Assembly (NCBI GenBank): GCA_037903475.1
Contig: JBAJFG010000344.1
Coordinates: 1,116,001-1,180,000 of the forward strand
DNA from: Ancylostoma caninum
Lineage: Eukaryota; Nematoda; Chromadorea; Rhabditida; Ancylostomatidae
Length of the DNA stretch: 64,000 nucleotides
Direction: 5' to 3'
Shown: piece after piece, positions 32,790-43,303 of the stretch
Layout of the letters: each line of letters starts with the position of its first letter
Numbering within the stretch: position 1 is the first letter of the stretch
Translations under genes and position numbers: made by a program
Notes under the pieces: model-generated
The model's input: only the letters and a program-made list of their open reading frames with translations
What the model was told of the DNA's origin: nothing
The model's database searches: none

Positions 32790-34324
32790 TACAGGGTTTT
32801 TTTTACGTTACCAGCAGTTGATTCAGTTTTCTGGCTGAAAAGCTGATCCTAGAACTTTGCGAGGAAAATTCCACAGATCCCGACTAGAACAAAACCATTT
32901 CCTGGAAAAAACTCCCTGGAAAAACCCTGTAAGTTCCCTTTCCTCGACAGTTTTCCCCTCAGATTTACTTCACATTACCGCTAACTGACAGGTAGTCTCA
33001 TAACTTGTTTACTTACTCAACAAGCAGTAATTGCATAACAAAACCGGAAACGCCCGTGCACGTCTCGCGGACCAAAGAAGTCAATTCACTCTCGAGTACT
33101 ATTACCAGTAAGTGCATACTCGACAGAGATGGTAGTGTATAAATAAGTCGTGTAAACAAACATGTGGCGGAAGCTCGGCGCCGCAGGTCCGGTTCGACCG
33201 GAATAGTCTTTTTGCCGATGTGGCGTTGTGGGTAAACAAATAAGTGGACAAATATGTAATATAAAACGAGACAGAAAAGCTCAGTGGTAAACAAGTGATT
33301 AGAAATTTCTGGAAGAAAAATCCGAGGATTCAGAGAAATCAACAGCAGAGGCGATTAAAGTGGCCAGTTCGTTAAATATTTAGTGCTGAATATCAAAATT
33401 CCACTGGACACATCCAGAAAACGTGAAATTCCAGAGAAAACCGGGAAAAACGGCAGACGTATGGACCCCATTGACATTGAAATGAATTGTCCACAAGCCT
33501 TCATTATCCGCAGTCATCCCCATTTTCGAATATTACGCACAGGGATTACGGTAGTACCATGGGAAAAAAACTCCGCTCTCTTGGGTGGTGGAGATATGTA
33601 ACCTAATGAGTTTGGGAAACTGGAATTATATACGGCAGAACTACCGCAGATGACCACAAAATTTCCATATACTGCTCTGTCGCAGCACCAGGAAGTGCCC
33701 TGTCCTAGTTCCCTTTGCTTTTTACCTGCGCTATTAGCGGCAAACTAAAACTGGACCAGTTTGAAACGTTGAACGTATAAAATTCATAAAAAGTCATGGA
33801 AATTTCCCGAAAAAAAAAAACACCATAGTGAATTGGAAAACCGAGGGATGGATAAGCCATACTCAATGAAGAGCTCACTATGAACGGGTCCTGGGATCTT
33901 TATGGTCCCATTCTAGGGCTAGGATTCATGAAACGCTGACCCAGCAATCCTACAATGGCTATATGAGAGACTGTATAATGTGAAGACGTTGAATTTGGTA
34001 TGCTCATCCGGTCAGGGCTGGTTATGTGACCACGAATCCTACCCTGGCACATTTAACCTGCTGCGAAAACATCAATACATATTTATTATACTTCGGACCG
34101 AATAATGGATTAGATACCTATCGATCTATTCAAAATTCGATTCCGAATAAGTCTGTAGTTCGGATGTTTGAAAAAGAGGGGCCAATACAGTTATTTAGGA
34201 ATGATGAAAAAGCATTTTAGTTCCGCTTTTTTTACATTTTCCTGAATGAATAAATGAATGAATTGAGTGATTCGATTTTTATTCGGTACTGAGCATAATC
34301 TTTAATTGAATAAGAATGGTTCTG
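32790..34324. other. Noncoding stretch
   Basis: No supportable gene. Open frames at 33013-33342 and 33383-33601 overlap on opposite strands without splice support. Confidence 0.4.
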
Positions 34325-34405
34325 CAAAAAAGAGGTGGCAGCGGGAATCGAACTCGGGCTTTGCTGCTCCAGTATGCTGGCACAGGAGCAACTAATCCGC
34401 ATTTT
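34325..34405 (-). other. tRNA-like remnant with B-box and Pol III terminator
   Basis: On the minus strand GAGTTCGATTCCCGC matches the tRNA B-box and T-loop consensus, and a T6 run follows shortly after, as at a Pol III gene end. Upstream an 8-bp stem (GTTGCTCC with GGAGCAGC, one G-U) resembles an anticodon arm with a large loop. The T-stem and acceptor stem do not pair and the A-box is poor, so this is a decayed tRNA or tRNA-derived SINE at best. Confidence 0.3.
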
Positions 34406-34409
34406 GAAA

Positions 34410-36639
34410 AACAGTGGATGTAGATTCATATATCGTATCATTCCTGGGTTTAGAAGTCGTCCCTAGAGGGAGTGACGAAATCAGGATGAGATTGAGAAAA
34501 TGCTGAAGAGAAAAAAAGAGAGTGAAAAATCTTAAAGAAACATGAGAAAGAGCGATCTCCACTGCTAAGCCCTAAGCCAAATATAGTCACGAAATAGAAA
34601 AAAATTCAAACAATCCGTTATATGAATAGATCAATAGATTAATAAAAAAAAAAGCCCCCGAAACTACTTTCTCGAAATTTCCTCTCCTTTTCCACTGAGC
34701 CAGGAAGTAATTGACTACTGTCATGACGTCCTCACCACCGCCTCCCCCCCCCCCCCGTCTCGCTTTCTTTGTGCCAGAGTAAAAGGCATAATAGCTCTGC
34801 AAGTTGTCGAGGATGACCTCGGGTGTCTGGACGAAGAGGAATCATGGACGAAAGGGGCACTCCCCCCCCCCCCGAATGGCGTACAATCTCTTCACCTTAT
34901 TTATATGTAGCTTCAGTAGGTAGCTGCGGGTAAAACACAGAGCTTAACGCTTCAACAGCTTCTTAACATTCTGAAGGTGTTTTTCCATCCCCCTTTTGAG
35001 GAGAAAATTAACTTAAAAAAAGCTAAAAACAATTAAGTTACTTCAGTATTACGGCTGAGTATCAGAGGCTGCCATGGCCTTCATTAATTTTAAACAACTT
35101 GGTGAGCAGTTATAAAGATGGAACCTCTCCTAGAAATACAAAGGCAGCGTCGCAATATGACAAAGAAATGTGACAAACAACTGTCATACTAGTTTAAATG
35201 GACAACAAACCATCGAAAACTAACGTGTAAATGCAGTTCTTTCCGACTTATAGACGCAAGATTTGTCATGGCTCGACAGCATTAGTCGGATGGGATTTGT
35301 CATATGGTAATTTCGCTATAAGAGCGTAGAAAAAGCACAAGTTAACTAATGGACGCTCGGAGTCATATGGAGCAGGAACAGCCTCTGCACTAATGGAAGC
35401 GAGAGCAGCTAGGCTCTAAAGACTGACGACTAGAGAGACTAGAGAAGACTATTTGGTGAAGTACTCGACGTCTCAAGGTGCGGGGTACTGCCAGAAGACG
35501 AGACGAGCTCATTTAACTAGAGTATGAGTTGCCAAAACATTCCACCTACAGGAACTTTGCGATTAAGATGAGATACTTTCATAAAACAATTGTCAGTTGA
35601 CGCTGGCCGCGATGGTATACATGATCCTTTACCAAAGTGCTGAAGAATTAGTTTTTGAGCAAAATATTTTGTGGACAATTTAAGGTGCCCATCGAGACAA
35701 CTGCCACAAGTTTACACAGCTCGAATTCTCCACGAAAAATGGGCTAAGCGACAGCTTTTTCGGCATTATTGTGGAATACCATGCGCATCATCCTAGTCGG
35801 CGTCGCCTAGAGGTCATTTTGTTGTAAAAAATCTCAAAATCGGTTCTCACATGAGACACTGCTTTTAAGTGACAGACAAACTCGGGAGGAACTCGCAGGC
35901 GAATCCTCCCTCGTATGCGTGTGATGACAACAAAAGCCGTTAGAAGAGCTTAGCAAAGAGCAAATCTCTTCGGGAAAACATCCTCAAAGCCATGGCCGAG
36001 TGTAAAGAAACATTAGGACAAAAGACCGTGTGAATACAATAGTACAGCTAACAGCACTTGGAGTTTTCGCCAGCGCTGAAGCCAAGCATTCGATGCCCGG
36101 CACTGTAATCTCGGGAAGAGGGGGGGGGGGGTGTAAATCCAAGAAAAAACCCTTGAAAAGGACAAACAACCGACTGTAGGTGTGCCAGGCCGCCATTTAG
36201 ACGGCGGGCCGGATTCGGCTAGTGAGGCTGATTTCTGGTCAGCCGCCTGCCTCCATCGCCCCCGTCGAGGTCACAGTCGTCCACTCCACTTTTCTTCGGG
36301 AATCGGTTAAAGTTGCTCGCCTCTTCGCCCGCCGGCCCGCCCGCCGAGCACTGAGGTCAAGAGCGCGTGAAATTGGAGTTTTGTGTTTTTAGTCAATGTC
36401 AAGAAACCGGATTCATCTCTTTGGGCGAAACAGCGACACAAAAAAACGCGTCACAGAAAAGTAGAACGACACTGTGAAATATGTAATATTCAAGACCGGT
36501 TACGGATGGAGAGGAGTGAATGGAAATGGGAATGGGTAGAGATCCAGAGGTATAGGAAGGCATTGGAATGGAAAGACTATTAAAATGCGAATGAATGGAA
36601 AAAGGTAGGAGAATTCTTGCAGTGTTCCTTCTCAAAACT
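34410..36639. other. Noncoding stretch with a GC-rich block at 36.18-36.36 kb
   Basis: Poly-C and poly-G runs occur at 34745-34757, 34863-34873 and 36121-36130. The block 36180-36360 is CpG-dense and carries a 10-bp inverted pair, GGCGGGCCGG and CCGGCCCGCC, about 130 bp apart. This could be a promoter or another inverted-repeat element. No exon could be attached to it. Confidence 0.35.
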
Positions 36640-37416
36640 CAGCGCCAGTTATCTGCCCACCCTTGCGCCAAAACAACTTGCAGACAACCTTTCAACCACT
36701 AAGTCGTCGTCGACAAGTTTGACGCCATCATATCTTCCGAAAACAGGCAGTCAGTAATCTTTTTTCCCAACAACTTGTCGAGAAGGAAGAGTCGATACAA
36801 GTTGTCGACTACTCTCCTACAAGAACAACTTGCTAGGAAGCTTTTTGATCGGAGAGGTTGTCGGCAAGTTGTCTGCTGGTTTCCTCACCCGCGTAATATG
36901 CGATGCAACCATTAAGGACATTGGAGCAGTGGTCACCGTGAACTGGTATTGTAAAATAGTCTGTTACCATCACCTATTAACTTGGTAGCAATAAAAGGCG
37001 GAAGCAAATTTTTGCCAGACTTTACGGACCGGCGTGTTGTCAGCAAGGAAAACGAAAGCAAATTAGCAACGTCCTTGTACGGTTGGCAAGTTGTCAGCAA
37101 AAAAAGCGAAAACCACTTGTCAAGAAGCACTGTAACGAACAACTGGCCGGCAAGAAAAAGTAATAGCAAGTTGTCGACATGTTTATGTGGTCGACAACTT
37201 GCCAGCAAGAAAGGGTGACAGTAAGTTGTCGACAAGTTTGTGTGGGTGATGTGTCGCCAAGAAAGGGTGGAAAAAAGCTGTCGACAAGCTTTGGAACTGA
37301 CAACTTGCTGGCAAGATGAGGCAAAAACAAGTTGTTCACAAGTTTGGCTGCGAAAAGATGCGATTAGAGACTTGCCCGCCAGATGCTTGTCAACAATTTG
37401 TTGAAGGGGTTCTGAG
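36640..37416 (+). mobile_element. TTGTCGACAA-array element, copy 4 (longest)
   Basis: About 777 bp in the same orientation as copy 1 and colinear with it. The left part has TGCCCACCC, AACAACTTGC and GACAAGTTTGACGCCATC. The unique centre has TTTCCTCAC, ATGCGATGCAACC and GTAGCAATAAAAGGCGG. The right array ends GGGGTTCTGAG. In the right array AAGTTGTCGACA-type words recur at about 37169, 37221, 37275 and 37327, a period of 52-54 bp, alternating with GACAACTTGCCAGCAAG-type words. A 256-codon minus-strand frame through it is a by-product of the periodic array. Confidence 0.78.
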
Positions 37417-39700
37417 TTTGAGTAAATCCAATCCCTCTCCGGAAATATAAGAGCATTGGATGGCAAATGCTTCAATATCTTTTTAGTTGTGTCAAAAATT
37501 ATTTTTACAACAGGAAGAAGTAAAGAATAAAGATGTAAATGAATTGTTCTATTCGACAGTGAGCCAAGCCCAGCTGAGAACCCAAACCAAACCAGTTCTC
37601 TGCAAAATCTCCTATGAGAACACTGCCTAATAATGGTAATCGCATGAGAGCAGAGAAAAATCCCACATAAAAAGAGTTCCACGATTTGTAGGAATAATGA
37701 CACGTTACACTGTGCCTGGTTCTAAAACTTTCACATAGTGCAAGTAGATTTGGTCACAGTGGAAGGTATTGTCGCCGAATTTTGCAGAAATCAAGGAAGG
37801 AACTGACGGAAGATACGATGAAAGACATGCAATTTTCACGCAAAAAATACCTTTATCCAGAAACTCTTCAAACTCCATGGTGATCTTGAGGGAGGTGTGT
37901 ATTTGTGCAAAACTGCGTCAAAAGCCTATGAAAAATGGTGGAGCAAAGAGGTGGGGTGGGAGGGGGGGGGGGGGGGGAACAAACTTTACTCCTAACAGGA
38001 TGACGCTCAGATTAAATCCTGCCTATTCTACAGGTCTGGCCATCTACAATACAAACAAACCCATTTTGTGTAAAATTGCGTCGGTGAGCATTACAAGGCA
38101 TTGAAAGGTGTGAAAGGTGAAGCGTTGATGAAAGGAGAACCACAAACTTTATTCGTCGAGCTGTAGAACTACAGTTTTTTTCTGCAAAATTTCGTCAGAT
38201 GTGAATCATTGTCAATGTATAACCCAACTTCAAAAACAGTGCTTTCAGAAAATGATTAAACGACGTGATTTTGCACAATTTTCACTGCAACGCCCCAGTG
38301 GAAAAATAGCCGCTGGAACGTTTCTTCCCTCTATCGCGCAACGTTGCGAAACTTCCAAAAGAGCAAGGAAATTTCCTAATCAATTGCTATCTTTCTAATC
38401 AGAACAGGAAACTTTTAGAAAAGAACTAGATAGGATGGGAAAAACCATGGGCAGAGATTAGATCAAGCCGTCTCCGAGCAGTTCGCTAATATTCTGCCGA
38501 TTATACGGCTGGAATTGGGTTATGTGGAAGCAAGGAATGCTTGCGAATCATCTAATAATCGATCGATATTCGATCGATAATCGATCGGCGGAGTCCCCAT
38601 CAAGTACAAGTAACCTACGACATATGCAAAGTGCGAAGCTAGCTTCTTGAAAATTCAAGAAGCATGTTCTAGAAACCATCATATAAAACGACAGGCGTGC
38701 TCCATCAGGAGCAGCCAAGAGTACGGTAGCCGATGACGTCATCATAAATATTACGAAAAAATGGTTGTTTCAAATGGAAGCATGATAAGAAAACTTGCAT
38801 GATCCCGAAAAAAAAATTGGGCAAATGTAAATACTACCTTGATATCAAATTGGATTATTTAATTTACAAAAAAAAAGCTGAATTGAAGGACTACCGCTTA
38901 GCATACGGTAGTTCAAACCTGAAATAGAGCGCAAAATTGTGCGAGTGATTCATTCGAGATCTTGATTTTGTGCTAGTGCTTTATAACGAGGGTGTATTGT
39001 ATAATATTTTAAAAACACCATAAAAAGAACCGAAGGCCCATTCCGGTTAAGAGAGGTACGAGTGCGAACGGGGTGATGTTATGGCCCGCGCCCGCCCGCG
39101 GACCGCTAAGATCGCGGCCTTTTTCAGCCCTCTGTAGAGCTGATGGTTAGTTCAGTACGAGTGTCATGAGGTGTGCCATGCATCATATATTAGTATACAC
39201 AGTCAACTAGCATTCCGACAGATTTCACTGCGGCAGTGACGTCATCACCGCCTAGCGCGTCAGAACACTGTCGTCTGGATATGGAGGTAGTTAATGTGCG
39301 AGTGTCCATGCAAGTGGACATGCCGTTAGTAGGGAGAATCATGCAGAAATCGAGAAATACCGTAGGCAAAATTAAACCTTACCTCTAAAGGCCGCTTCCT
39401 ACTGAGAGTGGGCTCTAGACGGGACATATGGGGGAGGTGTGTGAATGGGTGATAAGGGGTCAGAGTCGCCGAGGCTTACGGATGGCTGTTGGAGACGCAG
39501 ACGAGCAGAGATTCACCCAATCATTCTGCCTGTTCATCAAACGCAATTGAAAGGCGCAGAAAAAAAATTCGACGACGACGACGACCAAACCGGACACGCA
39601 GCGGTGTACTGGTGTAACGCGGTATGACACCGCTAATCATCGCCTTACCGAGAACAGAGGCACACGGTGACAATCTGATTAAAAATACGCAGTAACAGGC
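37417..39700. other. Noncoding stretch with homopolymer and GC-rich block
   Basis: A G homopolymer of about 17 lies near 37962-37978. ATCGAT-type palindromes cluster at 38560-38592. At 39040-39130 a GCCCGCGCCCGCCCGCGG block is CpG-dense. No exon is supported. Confidence 0.4.
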
Positions 39701-39710
39701 AAAACTGAGA

Positions 39711-39822
39711 TCTCATGCATCGAGATCACCCAGGGTGAACTTGTTACCGGCATAGAAACTTATCTATCGACGGGCACCAATGCGTTCACTCTGGGTAATC
39801 TCAACAATGCATACAAGCCCTG
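39711..39822. mobile_element. Copy of the ATTACCCAGGGTAA element family
   Basis: Left end CATGCATCGAGATCACCCAG with GGTGAACTTGTTACC, right end CACTCTGGGTAATCTCAACA followed by ATGCATACAAGCCC. The ends are inverted and the core is about 40 bp. Confidence 0.65.
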
Positions 39823-40001
39823 AAAACAGGGGTGGGGCTTTGCGGGCTTTGATGAGGCTTATGGGAATCGGTGGTAGAATCCATCGCTCTTACTGGGTAA
39901 CCCACAATTTGCTCATATATTCCTTAGAAAAGAAATGGGTACATAGTGCTGAATGAAATTCGTTCGTATGAGCGTGGTCAGCGAAATACAGCAGTACGTA
40001 C

Positions 40002-40122
40002 ATCTGGCACGTACCACTGAGGTTACCCAGGGTAAAAATGTTGGCCTCATGTCAACGGTAGGTTGGTAAATTTGAGGGCAACAACGAATTACCCAGGGTA
40101 ATCTCAACTACGCATACAGGCC
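40002..40122. mobile_element. Copy of the ATTACCCAGGGTAA element family
   Basis: Left end GGTTACCCAGGGTAAAAATG then TTGGCC, right end AATTACCCAGGGTAATCTCA followed by CGCATACAGGCC. The two ends match the family consensus. Confidence 0.65.
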
Positions 40123-40223
40123 GTGATCCCTCTTTGGACTAGTGAAGTGACTACCTTTTAAAGAATATTCATAAATTTCGCTACAGAAGATGAAGAGGGC
40201 GAGGAAGGTAAAAGATGACAAAG

Positions 40224-40325
40224 ACAAAGCCTACCATTGGGTATGATTACCCACGCGTAGTAGGTAGGTATAGACAAAGTAATGCATGGGGAGACGTGTT
40301 TATGGATGCTAGGTAAAGGCCCCCT
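40224..40325. mobile_element. Degenerate copy of the ATTACCCAGGGTAA element family
   Basis: Recognisable by CCTACCATTGGGTATGATTA at the left, an internal GTAGGTATAGACAA (as in the 8.0 and 48.1 kb copies), and GTGTTTATGGATGCTAGG with AAAGGCCCC at the right. Confidence 0.45.
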
Positions 40326-40360
40326 TGAGTACTTCAACAACTAACTATGGGCAAGCATAG

Positions 40361-40471
40361 GCTGCACACATAATTCCGATTACCCAGGGTAAACTTGTTG
40401 ACATGACGCGAACCTACCCATCGTTAACACGGGAGTCAACGCGTTTACCCTAGTCTATCGTAATGATACAA
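40361..40471. mobile_element. Copy of the ATTACCCAGGGTAA element family
   Basis: Left end ATTACCCAGGGTAAACTTGT then TGACATG, core with CCCATCGTTAACACGGGAGT and CAACGCGTTTACCCTAG, right end ATCGTAATGATACAAGCAGG. It is one of the clearest copies of the internal core. Confidence 0.65.
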
Positions 40472-40679
40472 GCAGGTCCAAATTGAAACCACTGCTCGGG
40501 AATCGCAGCCAGTGGCCAGCAAGAGATCTACACATGTAGATCTCTTAGTTCCTGAGGACCACAGGCCATAAATAATATATGCAGAAAACTAGTAACAGCA
40601 TAACCATAACCAGCCAACAGATCAGCTGACTATCAGCTGATAGGTTAACTGATTCGATGATAAAATAGATCGTTCAAGC

Positions 40680-41030
40680 GTTATCCGCCATATCATTCTC
40701 ACATCGCTCCGTGTTGTTGTGATCGATTCGATCATAACCGGATCGGGTCCACGCCCGCTCGTCAGCCCGCGATCCCCCCCCCGCCCGCACATAACCGCCG
40801 CAGCCGTATTAAACCGCAGATAATCACTTTCTAAGTGAGACGATGCAATAGGCGCGCGGGCCTAACTGTTGTCGTTGCCAGTGTAAACATAAATAGACGA
40901 GTTTCACCAATAAAAACTGGCTCCACGAGGCCCCCAAGCCATCCGTTTCGAGACCAGAAGTCAGCCAGCGAGGGAACGTTCACGCCCCACTTAATGACCC
41001 CTCGTTCCTCACTTAATTTTCGCATAAAAC
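40680..41030. promoter_or_regulatory. CpG-rich promoter-like region upstream of a first-exon candidate
   Basis: CpG-dense DNA with palindromic TCAGCTGA words just upstream, a C8 run, and GTAAACATAAA (a forkhead-type core) at about 40882. It immediately precedes the plus-strand first-exon candidate at 41035. Promoter function is an inference from composition and position. Confidence 0.25.
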
Positions 41031-41034
41031 CCGC

Positions 41035-41128
41035 ATGGAATGTGCCGATGAGCGGGCGGCGGCGTCATTGGCACGTCGTCCATCAGACATTTATCACTCC
41101 GCCTCGATCACCTCGATGATTTGCATTG
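41035..41128 (+). CDS. Candidate first exon (94 nt, phase 1)
   Basis: An ATG opens 31 codons, MECADERAAASLARRPSDIY then HSASITSMICI, ending at the donor CATTG|GTAATA. It sits directly downstream of a CpG-rich block. A phase-compatible continuation exists at acceptor CCTGTTGCAG (about 42698), giving a further 31 in-frame codons to a TAG near 42793, but that is only one possibility. Product not recognised. Confidence 0.3.
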
Positions 41129-41600
41129 GTAATACAGCCGTTTCATGGCTGAATGGAGATAAACATGTGGGTGTGGTCGAACTCCCGAGAATTTCGCTGG
41201 AAACGTTCAGAAGCATAGGGAATTTCGAGTGGAATGGGCTCAAGAACAAGAATAAAAAAATGTTCATAAACCAACCATCCCTTTCTAGAGGTAAAAATTG
41301 CCAGGGCTCTCGTACGACGTTTAAAGATGTTCTGGGCCGAAAGAAGAGCTAAAGAATGACCTGAACAAGTGAGAAAGGGAGGGACCTCCGTGAAAATTTT
41401 GATATATAAAAGATAGGTATTGATTAGTACCTGATATTGATTAGTACCCCGTGTGGAGAAGACTAAACATTTTGTGGTGCGAACTTGCTGAAGGCACTCG
41501 TGGTTTGTTAGCTGGCTGGTCTACTCTACTAAATGTATGCTTAGCACTACATTGGAAGGAGTTATTGCATGGATTAGCAGTTAGCAAGACCGGAACAGCC

Positions 41601-42190
41601 TAGTCAGAACTGTTAGAGTAACAGCAAGTTGTCGGCAAGTTCATACGGCCGACAACTTGCCAGCAAGCTCAGTCCTCAACAAGCTTCACGCTAGCAAGTT
41701 TATGAATGCATCTGAAACTTGCTTGCTTGATGACAACCTTTCTCGCCTTATCCTGCTAACAAGTTGTCGCCCGTATACACTTGTCAACAACTTGCTGTCA
41801 TCCTTCCTTTCCAGTTAGTTGTAGACCTAGAGCTTGTTTACAACTTGTTTTCTCTCTCTCTTTTGCTGACAGCTTGTGCATCATACAAAACTGCCGACAA
41901 TTTACTTCCATCTTTTCTTACTGGCAACTTGTCGGAAACTTGCTGTCCTTTTATTGACATAAACTTGTTAGCATATTTCCTTCCAATGGCACCACGTAAC
42001 CGCTACCTTGGTGTCTCCTGTGTTTGCACTGCATAATTCGCGGGTACTAGGGAACCAGTCTGCAACTTGTTTCGACCCTTCCTTGCTGACAAGTTGTTGG
42101 GAGAAAATGTTGCTGACAACTAGTTTTTTTTCTTTCAAGAGAACTCAAAGTAAAAAAAATTCGACTCATAACAACTTTTTGTGGACTAGA
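41601..42190 (-). mobile_element. TTGTCGACAA-array element, copy 5 (inverted)
   Basis: Starts near AGTCAGAACTG, matching the inverted right end of the family. It contains CAAGTTGTCGGCAAGTTC, GACAACTTGCCAGCAAGC and many variants. Read on the minus strand its centre has the family's unique block (GCAGTGCAAAC, GGTAGCGGTTACG, then TCAATAAAAGGAC). It is more diverged than copies 1 and 4. Confidence 0.7.
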
Positions 42191-42851
42191 TAATTCCGCA
42201 ATCCACGGAATGATATCCCATTTAAGTTGACTCATCAGCCTAACGATTTCTGTGGTCCAGAGATAAGAAAATCTGAAGTCTATCTGAAGCAAATTCAGAA
42301 GCATAAAGCACCTAATTTACCAAAATCCCCGCACAATTCTTCCCAGGATTCCAAATATCCATTCTGAACATTCCCAATGGGAAGCTGATCCGGTGAAACA
42401 GGGAAAGCATATTCAGTTGCACACCTTCTAGAACCGGAAGTAGCATACAAAACCACAGTTACAAGTAAAAAGCTGACTCAGCCGGTGTGACCACAGCAAT
42501 TTCTCTTCCCAATAAACTGCATAAGAATCACAAGCGACATTACTCTTTGTATAACTGGTTTCGCAAGTGGACATCGCATCCAGACGTCTCGATGCAAGTG
42601 CTATCTAAGGCCGTCACCGACATCCCCAAACACTAGTGATTCTGCAGTTGCGGACCAGCCCTCAGCACCACCCCTCTAAACTGCTCCATCCTGTTGCAGC
42701 ATGTGCGTCGCTAGCATCCACACCGAGGACGTCAACGTCGTGGACACATGAAATCGCGAGCCGCTCACGCAAAAACGCGGGCCTCATCGAATAGATGGCA
42801 AGCACGAAGCCGAAGCCCGAATGAGATGTCAGTTTGATAAAGGGAACATCG

Positions 42852-42984
42852 ATGCGGTACGCACGCAGACGAACGAACGACGACGAAAAAACCGCAGTGG
42901 TGAATCAGCGCCGCGCACTGGATGAGATGGTTGACGCACCGGCGCCGGGTTCAGCGAGAAGTTATCCAAAAACTCCAATAACAG
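42852..42984 (+). CDS. Candidate first exon of a two-exon small gene
   Basis: The ATG opens 44 codons containing RYARRRTNDDEKTAVVNQRR and LDEMVDAPAPGSARSYPK, ending in phase 1 at the donor ATAACAG|GTAATT. An in-frame TGA lies ten codons upstream. The segment is CpG-rich and well within coding composition. The minus strand is also open here, which lowers confidence. With the exon at 43194-43303 it would encode an 80-residue, basic to neutral protein with no recognised domain. Confidence 0.38.
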
Positions 42985-43193
42985 GTAATTTCAAAAGTTG
43001 TAACATGACTTATATTTCAGAATAAGACTGCCATTTATAGGAAACCTGTTTAGATGTTGGGTATAACTATGAGCAAACAAAAACTAAATGGTTCAGTTAA
43101 TTTGATGATTTAGGACCTTTTCGAACACTCGAATATATGGAAAAGGAGAAAACCCTGTAAGGTAGTGTCAGGATCAATCTTGGGATTCTGCAG

Positions 43194-43303
43194 ACCACGC
43201 TGATTACAATGATATACGTGTTACCCAAGAAAATTGCCATGAAACCCCTCCACGAAGTCCTTATTACTGGAGAGTTGAATGGACATGCGCTTGCACGCGT
43301 TAA
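43194..43303 (+). CDS. Candidate second exon of the small gene
   Basis: Acceptor GGGATTCTGCAG follows a 209-nt intron. Joined in phase to 42852-42984 it reads HADYNDIRVTQENCHETPPR, then SPYYWRVEWTCACTR, and stops at TAA. The same exon entered in phase 0 reads a different open frame (MKPLHEVLITGELNGHALAR and onward) to a donor at about 43352, CATGTG|GTAGTT. It is therefore dual-readable, and which frame is used depends on the upstream exon. Confidence 0.35.

Noticed and set aside
36640..37416. CRISPR-like reading of regularly repeated short words
   Set aside because: The words are degenerate, occur in both orientations with variable spacers, and the host is eukaryotic; there are no cas genes.
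36933..37703. 256-codon minus-strand frame
   Set aside because: It runs through array element copy 4, whose periodic words lack stops on that strand. The protein is a degenerate repeat of Ser/Cys/Leu motifs and has no splice or domain support.
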